Shown piece after piece: positions 12,104-25,732 of a stretch of 64,000 nucleotides of DNA. The notes beneath the pieces were generated by a model. The model did no database searches and was not told the DNA's origin. It saw only the letters and a program-made list of their open reading frames with translations. The stretch comes from Aegilops tauschii subsp. strangulata (Eukaryota; Streptophyta; Magnoliopsida; Poales; Poaceae). How positions within the stretch are numbered: the stretch's first letter is position 1; each line of letters opens with the position of its first letter. The stretch lies in contig NC_053037.3 in NCBI RefSeq assembly GCF_002575655.3, positions 322,303,294-322,367,293 of the forward strand, written 5' to 3'. The translations under genes were made by a program, and so were the position numbers.

Positions 12104-13419
12104 TACAACACGGGAACCGAGGAATGAATAATGATGGCAAGAAGTATCACTGCGTCAAGAATTCATAAGAGGTGGTGCATTTCTCGTGATATTCCTGACA
12201 TAGAGTGGGTAATACTTTAGGGTAGAGCAGAATCAAAAGTTGGATGGCATTTTGATCTGCGGAATATAACTACTTGACCCAATCCTGGATATGGATGAGA
12301 TACTGGAGTTTGTTTCTCCTAGTCATTCTGAACCAGAACGGCTTGACGGACCACAAGAATAATAGGCATCGATAACACGAATGCACAACTAGTCCTGGCT
12401 ATCAATTGATAGACAGAGGTCAGAATACAACTAAAGAGAGACAACTCAAAGGGACATATATCCTTTCTGAGTTGTGGATGCGTAGATTAGTATGTCGAGC
12501 AAAGCTCAACATTTCTTTCGGATAACCCATGCAGAAAGGTAGAACTAGCAGATTCACAATGTAGAATGGAGAACTCATCAAGAGCACTCTTGTTGTGACC
12601 TTTTGGTTCAAAAGAACTTCTGCCAAGAATGGTTCATGGTATTTGGAAGAATGATATACCACGGACCTCGAGGACTATCGCAAAGGTTACTAATATCCTA
12701 AAGGAACTAGCAAACACTATCAACATGAAGTAGGTAGGGTGAATCTCGGGTTCAAGAACCCAGGAGTAGAATACCTACTACTAAGTGGCATCACAGGATG
12801 CTTTCGAGAATGACGGCCAGAATCATCACACTGGGAACACAAAACATGGCCATATTACCAGGTGATCCTCTAAGATGCCTAGGGTCATAATACTAGTTCC
12901 AACATATATGTCAAGGCAAGGAGTACCTCAACAGACGATTAGTGTGCTTATTCTGACGAAAAGGACATCGGGAACAGGAAGGAAGAATTTGCAAATGCAT
13001 CAGATAGTTTAGAAACCTGGGATGACTCGAACAGCATAACGACTGTAAATGCTCGAAAAAGATTTGAGACATCCTGCAAAATGGTGGCATAACCACTCAA
13101 CATCACAATAACAAGGTTCCGAGATCAACTGTCAACATACGGAAGTACTAGAAACTGAACTGAGCCTTGAATCCATCAATCCTATGAGTCTACGGATTAG
13201 TAACATGTGATCCTGATAGAAGATGAGAAAGCCTAGTTCCTAATCCCCGTAGAAAAGAAGAGGTTGACTCAGATCAGAAGGGCATAAGGTAAAGGAGTAA
13301 AAAGAGCCTTACGTTCCCTTCCACAATCAATTCCCTTATATAACTAAAGCATTTCTAGACTCAACTCCGACCAGTTTGGCTTGGTAATCCTACAAGCAGT
13401 CAGGCTTTGATACTAAAGC
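12104..13419 (-). other. Element A internal domain, non-coding (PBS side)
   Basis: There is no coding frame of note. At 13403-13415, next to the LTR, GGCTTTGATACTA matches the 3' end of initiator tRNA-Met (GGCTCTGATACCA) with two C-to-T changes. On the minus strand it is therefore a decayed primer-binding site, which fixes the element's orientation. Confidence 0.65.
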
Positions 13420-14547
13420 TGTAAGGACCCGATTCTAAGTCACACCGATCTAGCCTGTAACATCTCATATCACTTTGCGGCCTCACGCACGGTATTCCCA
13501 CGGGTGTCGCCTTACCATGGCCCGGGACCGTTTGCGCCTTTTGGCTCACGTATATGATAGTGTCGCTAGCATCCATATGACAGAGAACCCGGGCCGACAT
13601 GACTAGTCGTGAACCCAAAGTGGCACTAACTTATGGGGACAGGCATACATAAATCAACATCGAGCATGTCGGTCAGCAGCGTGCGAATCCGGGCTGTAGC
13701 ACTGGGCTAACAGGACTCTGGGAACCCGGGCTATAGCAGGCTAGGCAGGACTCCGGATGTCACCGCGTGACATTTCCCCAAAGGGACAGACGCAGGAACC
13801 AAGTGAATCACATGCCGGCCAGTCAAGTGTTCCGAAGCAGTAGTGCTGGGCTAGCAGGACTCTGGTGAACTGGGCTGTAGCGGACTACTATGGCTCATGG
13901 AAGCACAGGACTACATTTCCCCATAAGAGAGGCTACCAAGGATAAACAACTAGGTTGTCGGATCCCACACATACCAAGCATTTCAATCATACACACAATA
14001 TGCTCGATATGTGTAAATACAACATGGCATCACAACATAACTCTATGACTCAAGTATTTATTCATTAGGCTCCGAGGAGCCAAGTATTACAAACATGGGT
14101 CTCATGACCCCAACATACAGAGCATACAAACAACAAGCACATGCGGAAGCTTAACTTGTCTGAGTACAGACAACTACAAATGAAGAAGGCTGAGAAGCCT
14201 GACTATCTACAAGACCCTGCCGAGGGCACAAGATCGTAGCTGAGGTAACAAGCTAAACGTCGAAGTCCACGCGGAACTACTAGCAAGACTGATGTCTCTC
14301 TGCAAAAACATAAAATAGGCAAACGCGTGTACAAATGTACCCAGCAAGACTTACATCAGGACTCACTACATATGCATTGGTATCAACAAAGGGGGTAGTG
14401 GAGTTTAACTGCAGCAAGCCAGCTTTGACTCGGTGGCTATCCTAAACAATGACTGCAAGTAACTCTTTTGAGGTGGCGCACACGAGTCCACATATTCACC
14501 ATGTCAATACACCACTATGGATTCGCTCCCGTCTCCCTACGAGAAGG

Positions 14548-16200
14548 TGATGTCTACTACACAACCTTCTTCTTGTAGACGTTGTTGGGCCTCCAAGTGC
14601 AGAGGTTTGTAGGACAGTAGCAAATTTCCCTCAAGTGGATGACCTAAGGTTTATCAATCCGTGGGAGGCGTAGGATGAAGATGGTCTCTCTCAAGCAACC
14701 CTGCAACCAAATAACAAAGAGTCTCTTGTGTCCCCAACACACCCAATACAATGGTAAATTGTATAGGTGCACTAGTTCGGCGAAGAGATGGTGATACAAG
14801 TGCAATATGGATGGTAGATATAGGTTTTTGTAATCTGAAATATAAAAACAGCAAGGTAACTAATGACAAAAGTGAGCGTAAACGGTATTGCAATGCTAGG
14901 AGACAAGGCCTAGGGTTCATATTTTCACTAGTGCAAGTTCTCTCAACAATAATAACATAATTGGATCATATAACTATCCCTCAACATGCAACAAAGAGTC
15001 ACTCCAAAGTCACTAATAGCGGAGAACAAACGAAGAGATTATGGTAGGGTACGAAACCACCTCAAAGTTATTCTTTCCAATCAATCCGTTGGGCTATTCC
15101 TATAAGTGTCACAAAAAGCCCTAGAGTTCGTACTAGAATAACACCTTAAGACACAAATCAACCAAAACCCTAATGTCACCTAGATACTCCAATGTCACCT
15201 CAAGTATCCGTGGGTATGATTATACGATATGCATCACACAATCTCAGATTCATCTATTCAACCAACACATAGAACCTCAAAGAGTGCCCCAAAGTTTCTA
15301 TCGGAGAGTCAAGACAAAAACATGTGCCAACCCCTATGCATAGGTTCATGGGCGGAACCCGCAAGTTGATCACCAAAACATACATCAAGTGAATCACGTG
15401 ATATCCCATTGTCACCACAGATACTCACGGCAAGACATACATCAAGTGTTCTCAAATCATTAAAGACTCAATCCGATAAGATTACTTCAAAGGGAAAACT
15501 CAATCCATTACAAGAGAGTAGAGGGGGAGAAGCAACATAAGATCCAACTATAATAGCAAAGCTCGCGATACATCAAGATCGTGCCAAATCAAGAACACGA
15601 GAGAGAGAGATCAAGCACATAGCTACTGGTACATACCCTCAGCCCCGAGGGTGAACTACTCCCTCCTCGTCATGGAGAGCGCCGGGATGATGAAGATGGC
15701 CACCGGTGAGGGTTTCCCCCTCCGGCAGGGTGCCGGAACAGGGTCCCGATTGGTTTTTGGTGGCTACAGAGGCTTGCGGCAGCGGAACTCCCGATCTATT
15801 CTGTTCCCCGATCGTTTTAGGGTATATGGATATATATATAGGCGGAAGAAATACGTCAGGGAGCCACGAGGGTGGAGGGCGCGCCCAGGGGGGGTGGGCG
15901 CGCCCCCCTGCCTCGTGCCTCCCTCGTTGCTTTCCTGACATGCACTCCAAGTCTCCCGAGTTGCTTTCCTTCCAAAAATAACTTCTCCAGAAGGTTTCAT
16001 TCCATTTCGACTCCATTTGATATTCCTTTTCTTCGAAACACTGAAACAAAGGAAAAAAAAGAACTGGCACTGGGCTCTGGGTCAATAGGTTAGTCCCAAA
16101 AATAATATAAAAGTGCATAGTAAAGCCCATAAAACATCCAAGATGGATAATATAATAGCATGAATACTTCATAAATTATAGATATGTTGGAGACGTATCA
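14548..16200 (-). repeat. Element D 3' LTR
   Basis: On the minus strand it starts TGATACATCTCCAACATATC at 16200 and ends at 14548. A minus-strand TATA-like run lies at about 15828-15841. It differs from the 21555-23229 copy by substitutions and small indels, including different GC-rich duplications near 15860-15910. Confidence 0.92.
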
Positions 16201-18019
16201 ACATCCCCAAGCTTAATTCCTGCTCGCCCTCGAGTAGGTAAATGATAAAAGAAAGAATTTATGAAGTGTGAATGCTAGCAGGTGCATAAGTTTGATCAAT
16301 GATAATTTCAATCACCTTTTCTAGCATCATTATATGTCATAACAGTAGGTCAACTCATAGAACTTTTCATGATCAAGTAACAAACTATTCATATGTTAAA
16401 GTATAGATCATAAACTTTCTTGAAAACTAACAAACAGTTCTCAGTCATCAAACAATTGCTATTCATCTTATTTTCAGGAAGAGTCTTTGTCAGAGCTTTG
16501 ATTCAGCAAAATTCACATACTCAACTATCATTTAGTCTTCCATGATTGCTACCACTCAAAGCATATTTTTAGAACAAATAGTATTCATCAAACACACAGA
16601 AAGATAGGGGCTTAATGTTTCGCCTCCCAACCTTTTACCTCAAGGGTAATGTCAACAGTAATAATTCATGCTCAAATATATTTGAAAGGCCATATGTGCT
16701 TAGATCTTTCCATCACATGATGCTTGCCAACTAAAGAGTGGGTTGGAATGAGAAGGAATACTACTGACTCTTGCATAAAAGTAAAAGATAGGCCCTTCGC
16801 AGAGGGAAGCAGGGATTTGCAGAGGTGCCAGAGCTCGAAGCAAAAACAGAGATGAAAATAATTTTGAGAGGTATGCTTTCATTGTCAACATAACGACCAA
16901 GAGTTCCCAATATCTTCCATACTGCATACATTATAGGCGGTTCCCAAACAGAAAGGTAAAGATTTTTACTCCCCCTCCACCAACAATCATCAATCCATGG
17001 CTTGCCCGAAACAACGGGTGCCTCCAACTAACATCAAACCTGGGGGAGTTTTGTTTTGCAATTATTTTTGATTTGATTTTGATCTTTTGATCATGGGACT
17101 GGGCATCCCAGTTACCGGCCATTTTCTCGTGAATGATGAGCGGAGTCCACTCATCGTGAGAATAACCCACCTAGCATGGAAGATACTGCTAAACCGTAGT
17201 CGCTACATGAGCGATTCGGGCATACAAAACATATTATTATTTGAAGGTTTAGAGTTTGGCACATGCAAATTTACTTGGAACGGCAGGTAAATACCGCATA
17301 TAGGTAGATATGGTGGACACTCATGGAAGAAACTTGGTTCAAGGAGTTTGGATGCACAAGCAGTATTCCCGCTTAGTACAGATATTTTGGCTAGCAAAGG
17401 ATTCTAAATAGCAAGCACCACATGTTAGAGGATCCATAACAATATAACTTCTATACAAATATACCCAACATAACTCATTATGTTGTCTTCCTTGTCCAAC
17501 TTCAACTAATTTGCTCAGGTGTGAAAATAATTAATGGGGCTCGCAATCATAGAAGATGTCCAAGATAGTATATTTATATGTGAAATCTCTCTTCCTTCAA
17601 TATTCTTTCATGAATTGTTCAAGTGACCAATACAAAGTTTGCTAACCTTCAATAAATTTACCACCTCTACTTCTTATATGTGAAGGTATTACTCCCCATG
17701 GGAAAGGCATATGAAACATATGTAATTTCAGATTTATGACATTCAATTCATTCAACCATTTACTCATAGGGTATAAGTGAAGCACACGAGTAAATGAAAA
17801 ACTACTCCAAAAAGATATAAGTGAAGATCAATGAGTAGTTAAATAATTATGTAGCTATGTGAAGACTCTCTCTCATTTAAGAATTTCAGATCTTGGGATA
17901 TTATTCAAACAGCGAGCAAAACAAAATAAAATGACATTTCAAGGATAGCACACATCATGTGAAGAAGCAAAAACTTAGGTTCAACCGATACTAACCGATA
18001 GTTGTCGAAGAAGAAAGGT

Positions 18020-18048
18020 GGGATGCCAACCAGGGCATCCCCAAGCTT
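18020..18048 (-). repeat. Hairpin plus internal PPT-like motif (D, copy 1)
   Basis: GGGATGCC and GGCATCCC form an 8-bp perfect stem round a short loop, and the right arm runs straight into CCAAGCTT. Confidence 0.65.
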
Positions 18049-18699
18049 GAGCTTTTGTGTCTCCTTAATTCCTCTCATATCACGGTCCCCCTAAACTCAA
18101 AAGCTTCATCCACACCAAGCTCAACAAGAACTCGTGAGATAAGTTAGTATAAACCAATGCAAAAACCTTATCATTTTCTACTGTAACAAATCAGTAAAAT
18201 TATTATTCAACATTGCATACTAAATGCCTCTGCATATTTAATACTCCTATCCTCAAATAGAATCATTAAACAAGCAATCATATGCAAACAATGCAAACAT
18301 AACAGCAATCTGCCAAAACAGTACAGTCTGTAAAGAATGCAAGATTCATCATACTTCCCTAACTCCAAAAATTATGAAAGAAAATTCCCACTGTAGTAAA
18401 TTTATCATATCTTTTTATGCAAAAGGTTTCAACATTTTATCACATTCTTACTTTTCTAGGGAATTTTTGCAACAGCGGTAAACTTTCTGTTTTGAAACAG
18501 CAACATGTATACTTGCAAAATAAGCATGGTAGAAGCTGTCCTTGACATTTTTATTGAAAATAAAGATGCAAAACATTAATCTAAATAACAGCAAGCAAAT
18601 ACTAACAAAATAAAATGACGCTCCAAGCAAAACACATATCATGTGGTGAATAAAAATATAGCTCCAAGTAAAGTTACCGATGAACGAAGACGAAAGAGG

Positions 18700-18727
18700 G
18701 GATGCCATCCGGGGCATCCCCAAGCTT
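18700..18727 (-). repeat. Hairpin plus internal PPT-like motif (D, copy 2)
   Basis: GGGGATGCC and GGCATCCCC form a 9-bp perfect stem with a 6-nt loop, followed by AAGCTTAGG. It is nearly identical to the hairpin at 62797-62826 in element F. Confidence 0.7.
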
Positions 18728-19437
18728 AGGCTCTCGGTTGTCCTTGAATATTACCTTGGGGTGCCTTGGTCATACCCAATCTTAGGCTCTTGCCACTCCT
18801 TATTCTGTAGTCCATCGAATCTTTACCCAAAACTTGAAAACTTCACAACACAAAACTTAACAGAAAATCTCGTGAGCTCCGTTAGCGAAAGAAAACAAAA
18901 CACCACTTCAAGGTACTGTAATGAACTCATTATTTATTTATATTGGTGTTAAACCTACTGTATTCCAACTTCTCTATGGTTTATAAACTATTTTACTAGC
19001 CATAGATTCATCAAAATAAGCGAGCAACACAATGAAAACAGAATCTGTCAAAAACAGAACAGTCTGTAGTAATCTGTATCAAACGTATACTTATGGAACT
19101 CCAACAATTCTAAAATAAATTGGTGGACCTGAGGAATTTGTCTAGTAATCGTCTGCAAAAAGAATCAACTAAATAGCACTCTCCAGTAAAAAGTTTTAGC
19201 TAATCTCGTGAGCGCTTAAGTTTCTGTTTTTTACAGCATGATCATAAAGACTTCACCCAAGTCTTCCCAAAGGTTCTACTTGGCACAAACACTAATTAAA
19301 ACATAAAACCACATCTAAACAGAATCTATATGGATTATTTATTCCTAAACAGAACCAAAAAGCAAGAAACTAAAATAAAATTGGGTTGCCTCCCAACAAG
19401 CGCTATCGTTTAATGCCCCTAGCTAGGCATGATGATT

Positions 19438-21431
19438 TCAATGATGCTCACAAAAAGATAAGAATTGAAACATAAAGAGAGCATCATGAAGAATATGACT
19501 AGCACATTTAAGTCTAACCCACTTCCTATGCATAGGGATTTTGTGAACAAACAACTTATGGGAACAATAATCAACTAGCATAGGAAGGCAAAACAAACAT
19601 AACTTCAAAACTTTAAGCACACAGAGAGGAAACTTGATATTATTGCAATTCCTACAAGCATATATTCTTCCCTCATAATAATTTTCAGTAGCATCATGAA
19701 TTAATTCAACAATATAACCAGCACATAAATCATTCTTTTCATGATCTACAAGCATAGAAAATTTACTACTCTCCACACAAGCAAAATTCTTCTCATTCGG
19801 AATAGTGGGAGTATCATAAGATACTTGAATACTATAAATTGTTTCCATATTAAAAGAGTAATGTTCAGAAAAAGGGTAATCATAATCATGACAAGTTTTA
19901 TAAATATAATCATCACTACTTTTTATAGCATAAGTTTCATCACAATAATCATCATAAGTAGCAACTTTGTTCTCATCATAATCAATTGAAACCTCTTCCG
20001 AAATAGTGGATTCATCACTAAATAAAGGCATGACATCTCCAAATCCACTTTCATAATTATCACAATAAGATTCAACATCCTCCAAAATAGTGGGATCACT
20101 ACTTCCTAAAGTTGACACTCTTCCAAACCCACTTTCATCAATATAATCATCATAAGTAGGAGGCATGCTATCATCATTATAAATTTGCATATCAAAACTT
20201 GGGAGACTAAAAATATCATCTTCATTAAACGTAGCATCCCCAAGCTTGGGACAAACATTAATTGCAGCAAATATATTCTCAAAAACATCATCTTCATCAA
20301 ACATAGCATCCCCAAGCTTGGGCCTTTTCATATCATAAGCATAACCACTCTCATCATTAATAGTATGGATAGCACCAATAGTATAGCAAACATCATATTC
20401 CTCCAAGCAAGTGCCAAAAAGATTTTCAAGATCATAAGAAGTATCATTATCTTCCCAACCATAATCATCACAACAAGCAATAGGCATAACGAGATCATCA
20501 TCAAGTGCATCATCTTCCACAATTATTTTTGATTCATTTTCATGAGGCACAACAATAATAGGAGCAACTTTATTTGGGAGAGATATGTTTTTACCTCTCT
20601 TCCTTTTTATTTTCTTCTTTTTCACCACATCATGTGTGGGTTCAATCCTCTTTTTGGAGCTCCTTATTAATGAGATTGGTTGAATAGAAGGCTCCTCCTC
20701 GTTACCTGATTCATCATAAGAAATAATAGGAGGATATTGGGAAGTCTCTTCCCTTTCGTTAGTATTCTCTTCATCCTCTATTTGTTTTCTTTTCTTTATG
20801 TAATTGGCAATATAAGGATTTTCAATGCAATTCACCGCACAATACATATAAATTTCTTCTAGATCAAAATGAAGAACTCTATCAAGGGCAAATTCTGGAA
20901 TAACCTTAGTTATACGTTTCATTTCTTCATAACCCAAGAGCAAACTAAGTTCATTATGATGCGCAAGGGAAATCAAGTCATCACAATTTTTGGACACGAT
21001 ACGATCATGAAACAATTTGTATTGGGTACTGAAATGATCATGTTCATTGCAAAGTTCACAAGTATGGCTAAGAAAGTTTAAATTTTCAGCACACGCATCT
21101 AGCCTTTCTTGCAACCATTTAGTTTCTAAATGCTTATGCCTCTTGCAATATCTATCTTCCCTATTTGGTGTGTACTTGCAAACCCAATGCACTCCACAAA
21201 AATTGACATGTTTATAGGAGACATTTTCATCATAACTAGTGCAATCATCATTAGTACCATGGATGTTCAAGGATTTCATACTAACAACATTGCAATCATG
21301 CTCATCATTCAAAATTTAGGGCCAAACATTTTAATACATTCTTCTTCTAACACTTTGGCACAATTTTCCTTTCCATCATACTCACAAAACATATTAAAAA
21401 GACGAAGCGTATGAGAGAAACTCAATTCCAT
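19438..21431 (-). CDS. Acidic protein of unknown function from element D
   Basis: The uninterrupted frame covers about 624 codons (21312 to 19438). It has no ATG at its upstream edge. The natural start is probably the ATG at 21431-21429, whose frame meets the main one across a one-base shift near 21316. The N-terminal third is Cys/His-rich, with CELCNEHDHF and KYTPNREDRYCKRHKH. A basic patch, KKKKIKRKRGK, could be a nuclear-localisation signal. The rest is strongly acidic with repeats (PKLGDA twice, ESGFG twice, many YDD/EDD). The C-terminus is again Cys-rich with the motif PMHRKWVRL, which is shared with element F. It could be a diverged gag-type protein, given its position just after the primer site, but no standard gag domain is recognisable. 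The length of open frame suggests recent activity or constraint. Confidence 0.6.
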
Positions 21432-21526
21432 TTTTTTAGTTTTCTTTTATAGACTAAACTAGTGATAAAATAAGAAACAAAAAGATTCGATTGCAAGATC
21501 TAAAGATATACCTTCAAGCACTCACC

Positions 21527-21544
21527 TCCCCGGCAACGGCGCCA
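21527..21544 (-). other. Element D primer-binding site (tRNA-Asp)
   Basis: The plus strand reads TCCCCGGCAACGGCGCCA, an 18-nt match to the 3' end (with CCA) of plant tRNA-Asp. On the minus strand it is the reverse-transcription primer site, 10 nt from the LTR. Confidence 0.85.
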
Positions 21545-21554
21545 GAAAAGAGCT

Positions 21555-23229
21555 TGATGTCTACTACACAACCTTCTTCTTGTAGACGTTGTTGGGCCTC
21601 CAAGTGCAGAGGTTTGTAGGACAGTAGCAAATTTCCCTCAAGTGGATGACCTAAGGTTTATCAATCCGTGGGAGGAGTAGGATGAAGATGGTCTCTCTCA
21701 AGCAACCCTGCAACCAAATAACAAAGAGTCTCTTGTGTCCCCAACACACCCAATACAATGGTAAATTGTATAGGTCCACTAGTTCGGCGAAGAGATGGTG
21801 ATACAAGTGCAACATGGATGGTAGATATAGGTTTTTGTAATCTGAAATATAAAAACAGCAAGGTAACTAATGACAAAAGTGAGCGTAAACGGTATTGCAA
21901 TGCTAGGAAACAAGGCCTAGGGTTCATACTTTCACTAGTGCAAGTTCTCTCAACAATAATAACATAATTGGATCATATAACCATCCCTCAACATGCAACA
22001 AAGAGCCCAGTCAAAAAAAACATGCAACAAAGAGTCACTCCAAAGTCACTAATAGCGGAGAACAAACGAAGAGATTATGGTAGGGTACGAAACCACCTCA
22101 AAGTTATTCTTTCCAATCAATCCGTTGGGCTATTCCTATAAGTGTCACAAACAGCCCTAGAGTTGGTACTAGAATAACACCTTAAGACACAAATCAACCA
22201 AAACCATAATGTCACCTAGATATTCCAATATCACCTCAAGTATCCGTGGGTATGATTATACGATATGCATCACACAATCTCAGATTCATCTATTCAACCA
22301 ACACATAGAACCTCAAAGAGTGCCCCAAAGTTTCTACCGGAGAGTCAAGACGAAAACGTGTGCCAACCCCTATGCATAGGTTCATGGGCGGAACCCGCAA
22401 GTTGATCATCAAAACATACATCAAGTGAATCACGTGATATACCATTGTCACCACAGATACTCACGGCGAGACATACATCAAGTGTTCTCAAATCATTAAA
22501 GACTCAATCCGATAAGATTACTTCAAAGGGAAAACTCGATCCATTACAAGAGAGTAGAGGGGGACAAGCAACATAAGATCCAACTATAATAGCAAAGCTC
22601 GCGATACATCAAGATCGTGCCAAATCAAGAACACGAGAGAGAGAGAGATCAAGCACATAGCTACTGGTACATACCCTCAGCCCCGAGGGTGAACTACTCC
22701 CTCCTCGTCATGGAGAGCGCCAGGATGATGAAGATGGCCACCGGTGAGGGTTTCCCCCTCCGGCAGGGTGCCGGAACAGGGTCCCGATTGGTTTTTGGTG
22801 GCTACAGAGGCTTGCGGCGGCGGAACTCCCGATCTATTCTGTTCCCCGGTCGTTTTAGGGTATATGGATATATATAGGCGGAAGAAATACATCAGGGGAG
22901 CCACGAGGGGCCCACGAGGGTGGAGGGCACGCCCCCCTGCCTCGTGCCTCCCTCGTTGCTTTCCTGACATGCACTCCAAGTCTCCGGGGTTGCTTTCCTT
23001 CCAAAAATAACTTCTCCAGAAGGTTTCATTCCGTTTCGACTCCGTTTGATATTCCTTTTCTTGGAAACACTGAAACAAGGGAAAAACAGGAACTGGCACT
23101 GGGCTCTGGGTCAATAGGTTAGTCCCAAAAATAATATAAAAGTGCATAGTAAAGCCCATAAAACATCCAAGATGGATAATATAATAGCATGAATACTTCA
23201 TAAATTATAGATACGTTGGAGACGTATCA
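21555..23229 (-). repeat. Element D 5' LTR
   Basis: It starts TGATACGTCTCC on the minus strand at 23229. A 29-bp insertion-duplication lies at 21991-22034: ACATGCAACAAAGAG flanks a CCCAGTCAAAAAAA filler that is absent from the sister LTR. Confidence 0.92.
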
Positions 23230-24916
23230 GAAGGCCATCCATAGCACTCACGCTTATCTTGCGAGTTTTAGAGTATCCACTTTAAGTTATCTATGAACTG
23301 TACAGGCAACCCAGAAGTCCTTTACTGCGGACACGGCTATTCGAATAGATGATGTTAACCCTGCAAGGGTGTACTTCTTCACACACACTCTTGGCACTTA
23401 CCACCATGTACACATCGTGTATCTCGGCAACCTTCAAGCGGAAGCCTGGCGAGGGAGTCGGCCACGACCTGACTAACCACACAAGTCTCTAGTCCAGGTT
23501 TATCGCCTATTCGGGTTCCATCCGCAAGGAGATCCGGCCGGGGTGTCGCTCACGGCCCCAAACGATGTGTACAGGGTTCCAAGCCCACCAAACGGGCGGC
23601 ACTTGGCATACCCGGCCACGGTGCCTAGTCTGACCCAAGCCCACCTGTACCGGGTGCCACTTGGTAGACTACTAACACTACCTACAAACACCAGAAACTA
23701 GTTGCAACTCCTGGACAGAGATCAGGTTGATTAATAAGTCGAGAGAGCTTGGAGCGCCCGAAGCCCAATGTGTGGTAGTAACTGTTCATGGATCACAAAC
23801 ACAGAACTCAGTTCCTGAGGACGGCTGCAATGAGACAACCCACCATGTACTCCTATATGGCCTCTCACTGCTACCTTTACCAAATCGTGTTCACACACTT
23901 AGCTCTCGACAGTAGGACATGTTCACCACATTCCAATTCATCCCCGATGAACCAGACCTGACTCAACTCTAAGCAGTAGCAGGCATGACAACAAGCATGA
24001 ATGAGTAGGCACATCAGGGCTCAAACAACTCCTACTCATGCTAGTGGGTTTCATCTATTTACTGTGGCAATGACAGGTCATGCAGAGGAAAGGGTTCAGC
24101 TACCGCAGCATGTAACCGTTGAAACGTTGTTGTCCTAATGCAGTAAAAGAGAGCAGGAGCGAGAGAGTGGGATTGTATCGGAATGAACAAGGGGTTTTTG
24201 CTTGCGTGGCACTTCTGAAGATAGTATAGCTCTTCATCGGTGTCATCGAACTCATCGCCGGAACGTCGTCTACTGAGAGGGGACAAATACCGGCAAACAG
24301 GAAGAGACACAATCAATGCAATGCAACAATATGATGCATGATCATGATATGGCAATACGCTAGTGTTTGAGCTAATGCAACTAGCAATCATATTAAATGA
24401 AGTTGGTTTGAACCAAAGGTTCAAATTCAAACTCCATATGTGATTATTTAAATGCCAAACATTTGATTTGCCCTATTCAGCAACCATAAGTTATTCCAGC
24501 ATGCACGAAAATGGTACAGATGGATAGATTGCATTTTTCTGATAATTTTTCATATATAAATCTTTTCGATCTGAGTTATAGATTATTTTCTATGATTTTC
24601 AGAAGTTTTAACTATTTTCTGGAATTTCCTGGTTATTGAAAAAGCCAGAAAAGCTTTATGGCGTCAGTAAGGTCAATAGTGACATCATTAGGTCAACCGA
24701 CGCGGTCCAGGTCAAACCTGACCTGTCGGGCCCACTGGTCAGTGACAGAGGCGCTAATCCCGCGTTGACTCGTGCTTTGACTCGCTGCAGGGCCCACTGT
24801 GAGTGGCTGTGGGGTGGTTAGCTGGCAGTGATTAGCACTAATCACGTGGCCACGTCGGCGGGCCCGGGGATTAGCCGCCGTTGACCTTGATAGACGGCGG
24901 AGGCATGCCGGAATCG

Positions 24917-25732
24917 CTACTCCGGCGACGGTTTGATGCGCGGGAGGGCTCTATGGGTTCCTGGCGTTGGGGCAGTGGTGGTGGCCGGTGGTGCTGGGGT
25001 GGCCGGGAACGACGGCGGCGAGCACATCGGCGGCGGCCGGAGTTCGGACATCGATCGTTCCGACGTGGTAGGGCACGGCAGGAGCAACGGGTAGTTGCTA
25101 CGTCCCCGTGGTGACGCGCTGAGCGCGGTGACGCGCTCGGTTTCGAGCTCAATTGGACGTGTCCACGGCGGTGAGGAGCTCAGGCGGTGGCGCAATTTGG
25201 TCGGCAAGGGGCGGCGGCTACAGGGCGTAACGAGCTCGGGGAAGAGGGGGTTTCGACGCGGAAGTTCACAGTGGTTGTAGAGGGCGTCGACGCGGGCTCG
25301 GGGAAGGCCAGATGGCGACGTACGGCTGGCGGCGATCTCGGACGGCCGAGGAGGAAAACGGCGGCGTTGGAGGCGCAGCAGAGCTTCTGGCACCGCGTGA
25401 CTCGATGGAGAGGACGAAGACGGCGAGGCGGAGACACCTGGGACGGAGAGGGAGCGAGGGGGTGGCTGTGGCCGCGTCGGTGCACTGCAGCGCTCTCTGA
25501 CACGTTCGGGTCCGGGCGGGAGAGAGAGCAGAGGAGAGGGAAGGCACGGGAGGAGAGTGAGGGGGTACGGGGCTGGCGCGTGGCGTCTTCCAGAGACATC
25601 CGGGAAACCAGGCAGAGAGGAGGTGGCCGGGCGTGTGTGTGCATGCCACGGGCACACGCCCTCGTGCCTACTGGCATGAGGTTGAAGACAGGGGAGGAGT
25701 TGGGCTGGGCTGGCTACAGTGCTGGGCCGCAC
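24917..25732 (-). other. Long open frame in GC-rich part of element A 5' LTR
   Basis: A 271-codon frame is homologous to that at 4738-5592 and lies in the sense of element A. It is rich in Pro, Ser and Arg with no recognised domain. It may be an untranslated GC-rich leader. Confidence 0.3.

Larger units (their letters stand above)
16201..19437 (-). other. Element D 3' non-coding region with PPT-like motifs and hairpins
   Basis: There is no coding frame beyond chance. The LTR-proximal CATCCCCAAGCTT (16202-16214; AAGCTTGGGGATG on the element strand) is the polypurine tract. The same 13-mer recurs at 18036-18048 and 18715-18727, each next to an inverted GGGATGCC copy that can fold back. ATATAAGTGAAG-type repeats occur near 17770 and 17813. 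Confidence 0.7.
14548..23229 (-). mobile_element. Element D: non-autonomous LTR retrotransposon with one acidic ORF
   Basis: LTRs are 14548-16200 and 21555-23229, and the TSD GAAGG is perfect (14543-14547 and 23230-23234). The intact target is still present in the sister LTR near 3122. The minus-strand primer site matches tRNA-Asp, as in Athila-type gypsy elements. The interior has a single long ORF beside the 5' LTR and about 3.2 kb of non-coding DNA. There is no protease, RT, RNase H or integrase, so it must move with proteins from another element. The LTR copies are closely similar. Confidence 0.92.
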
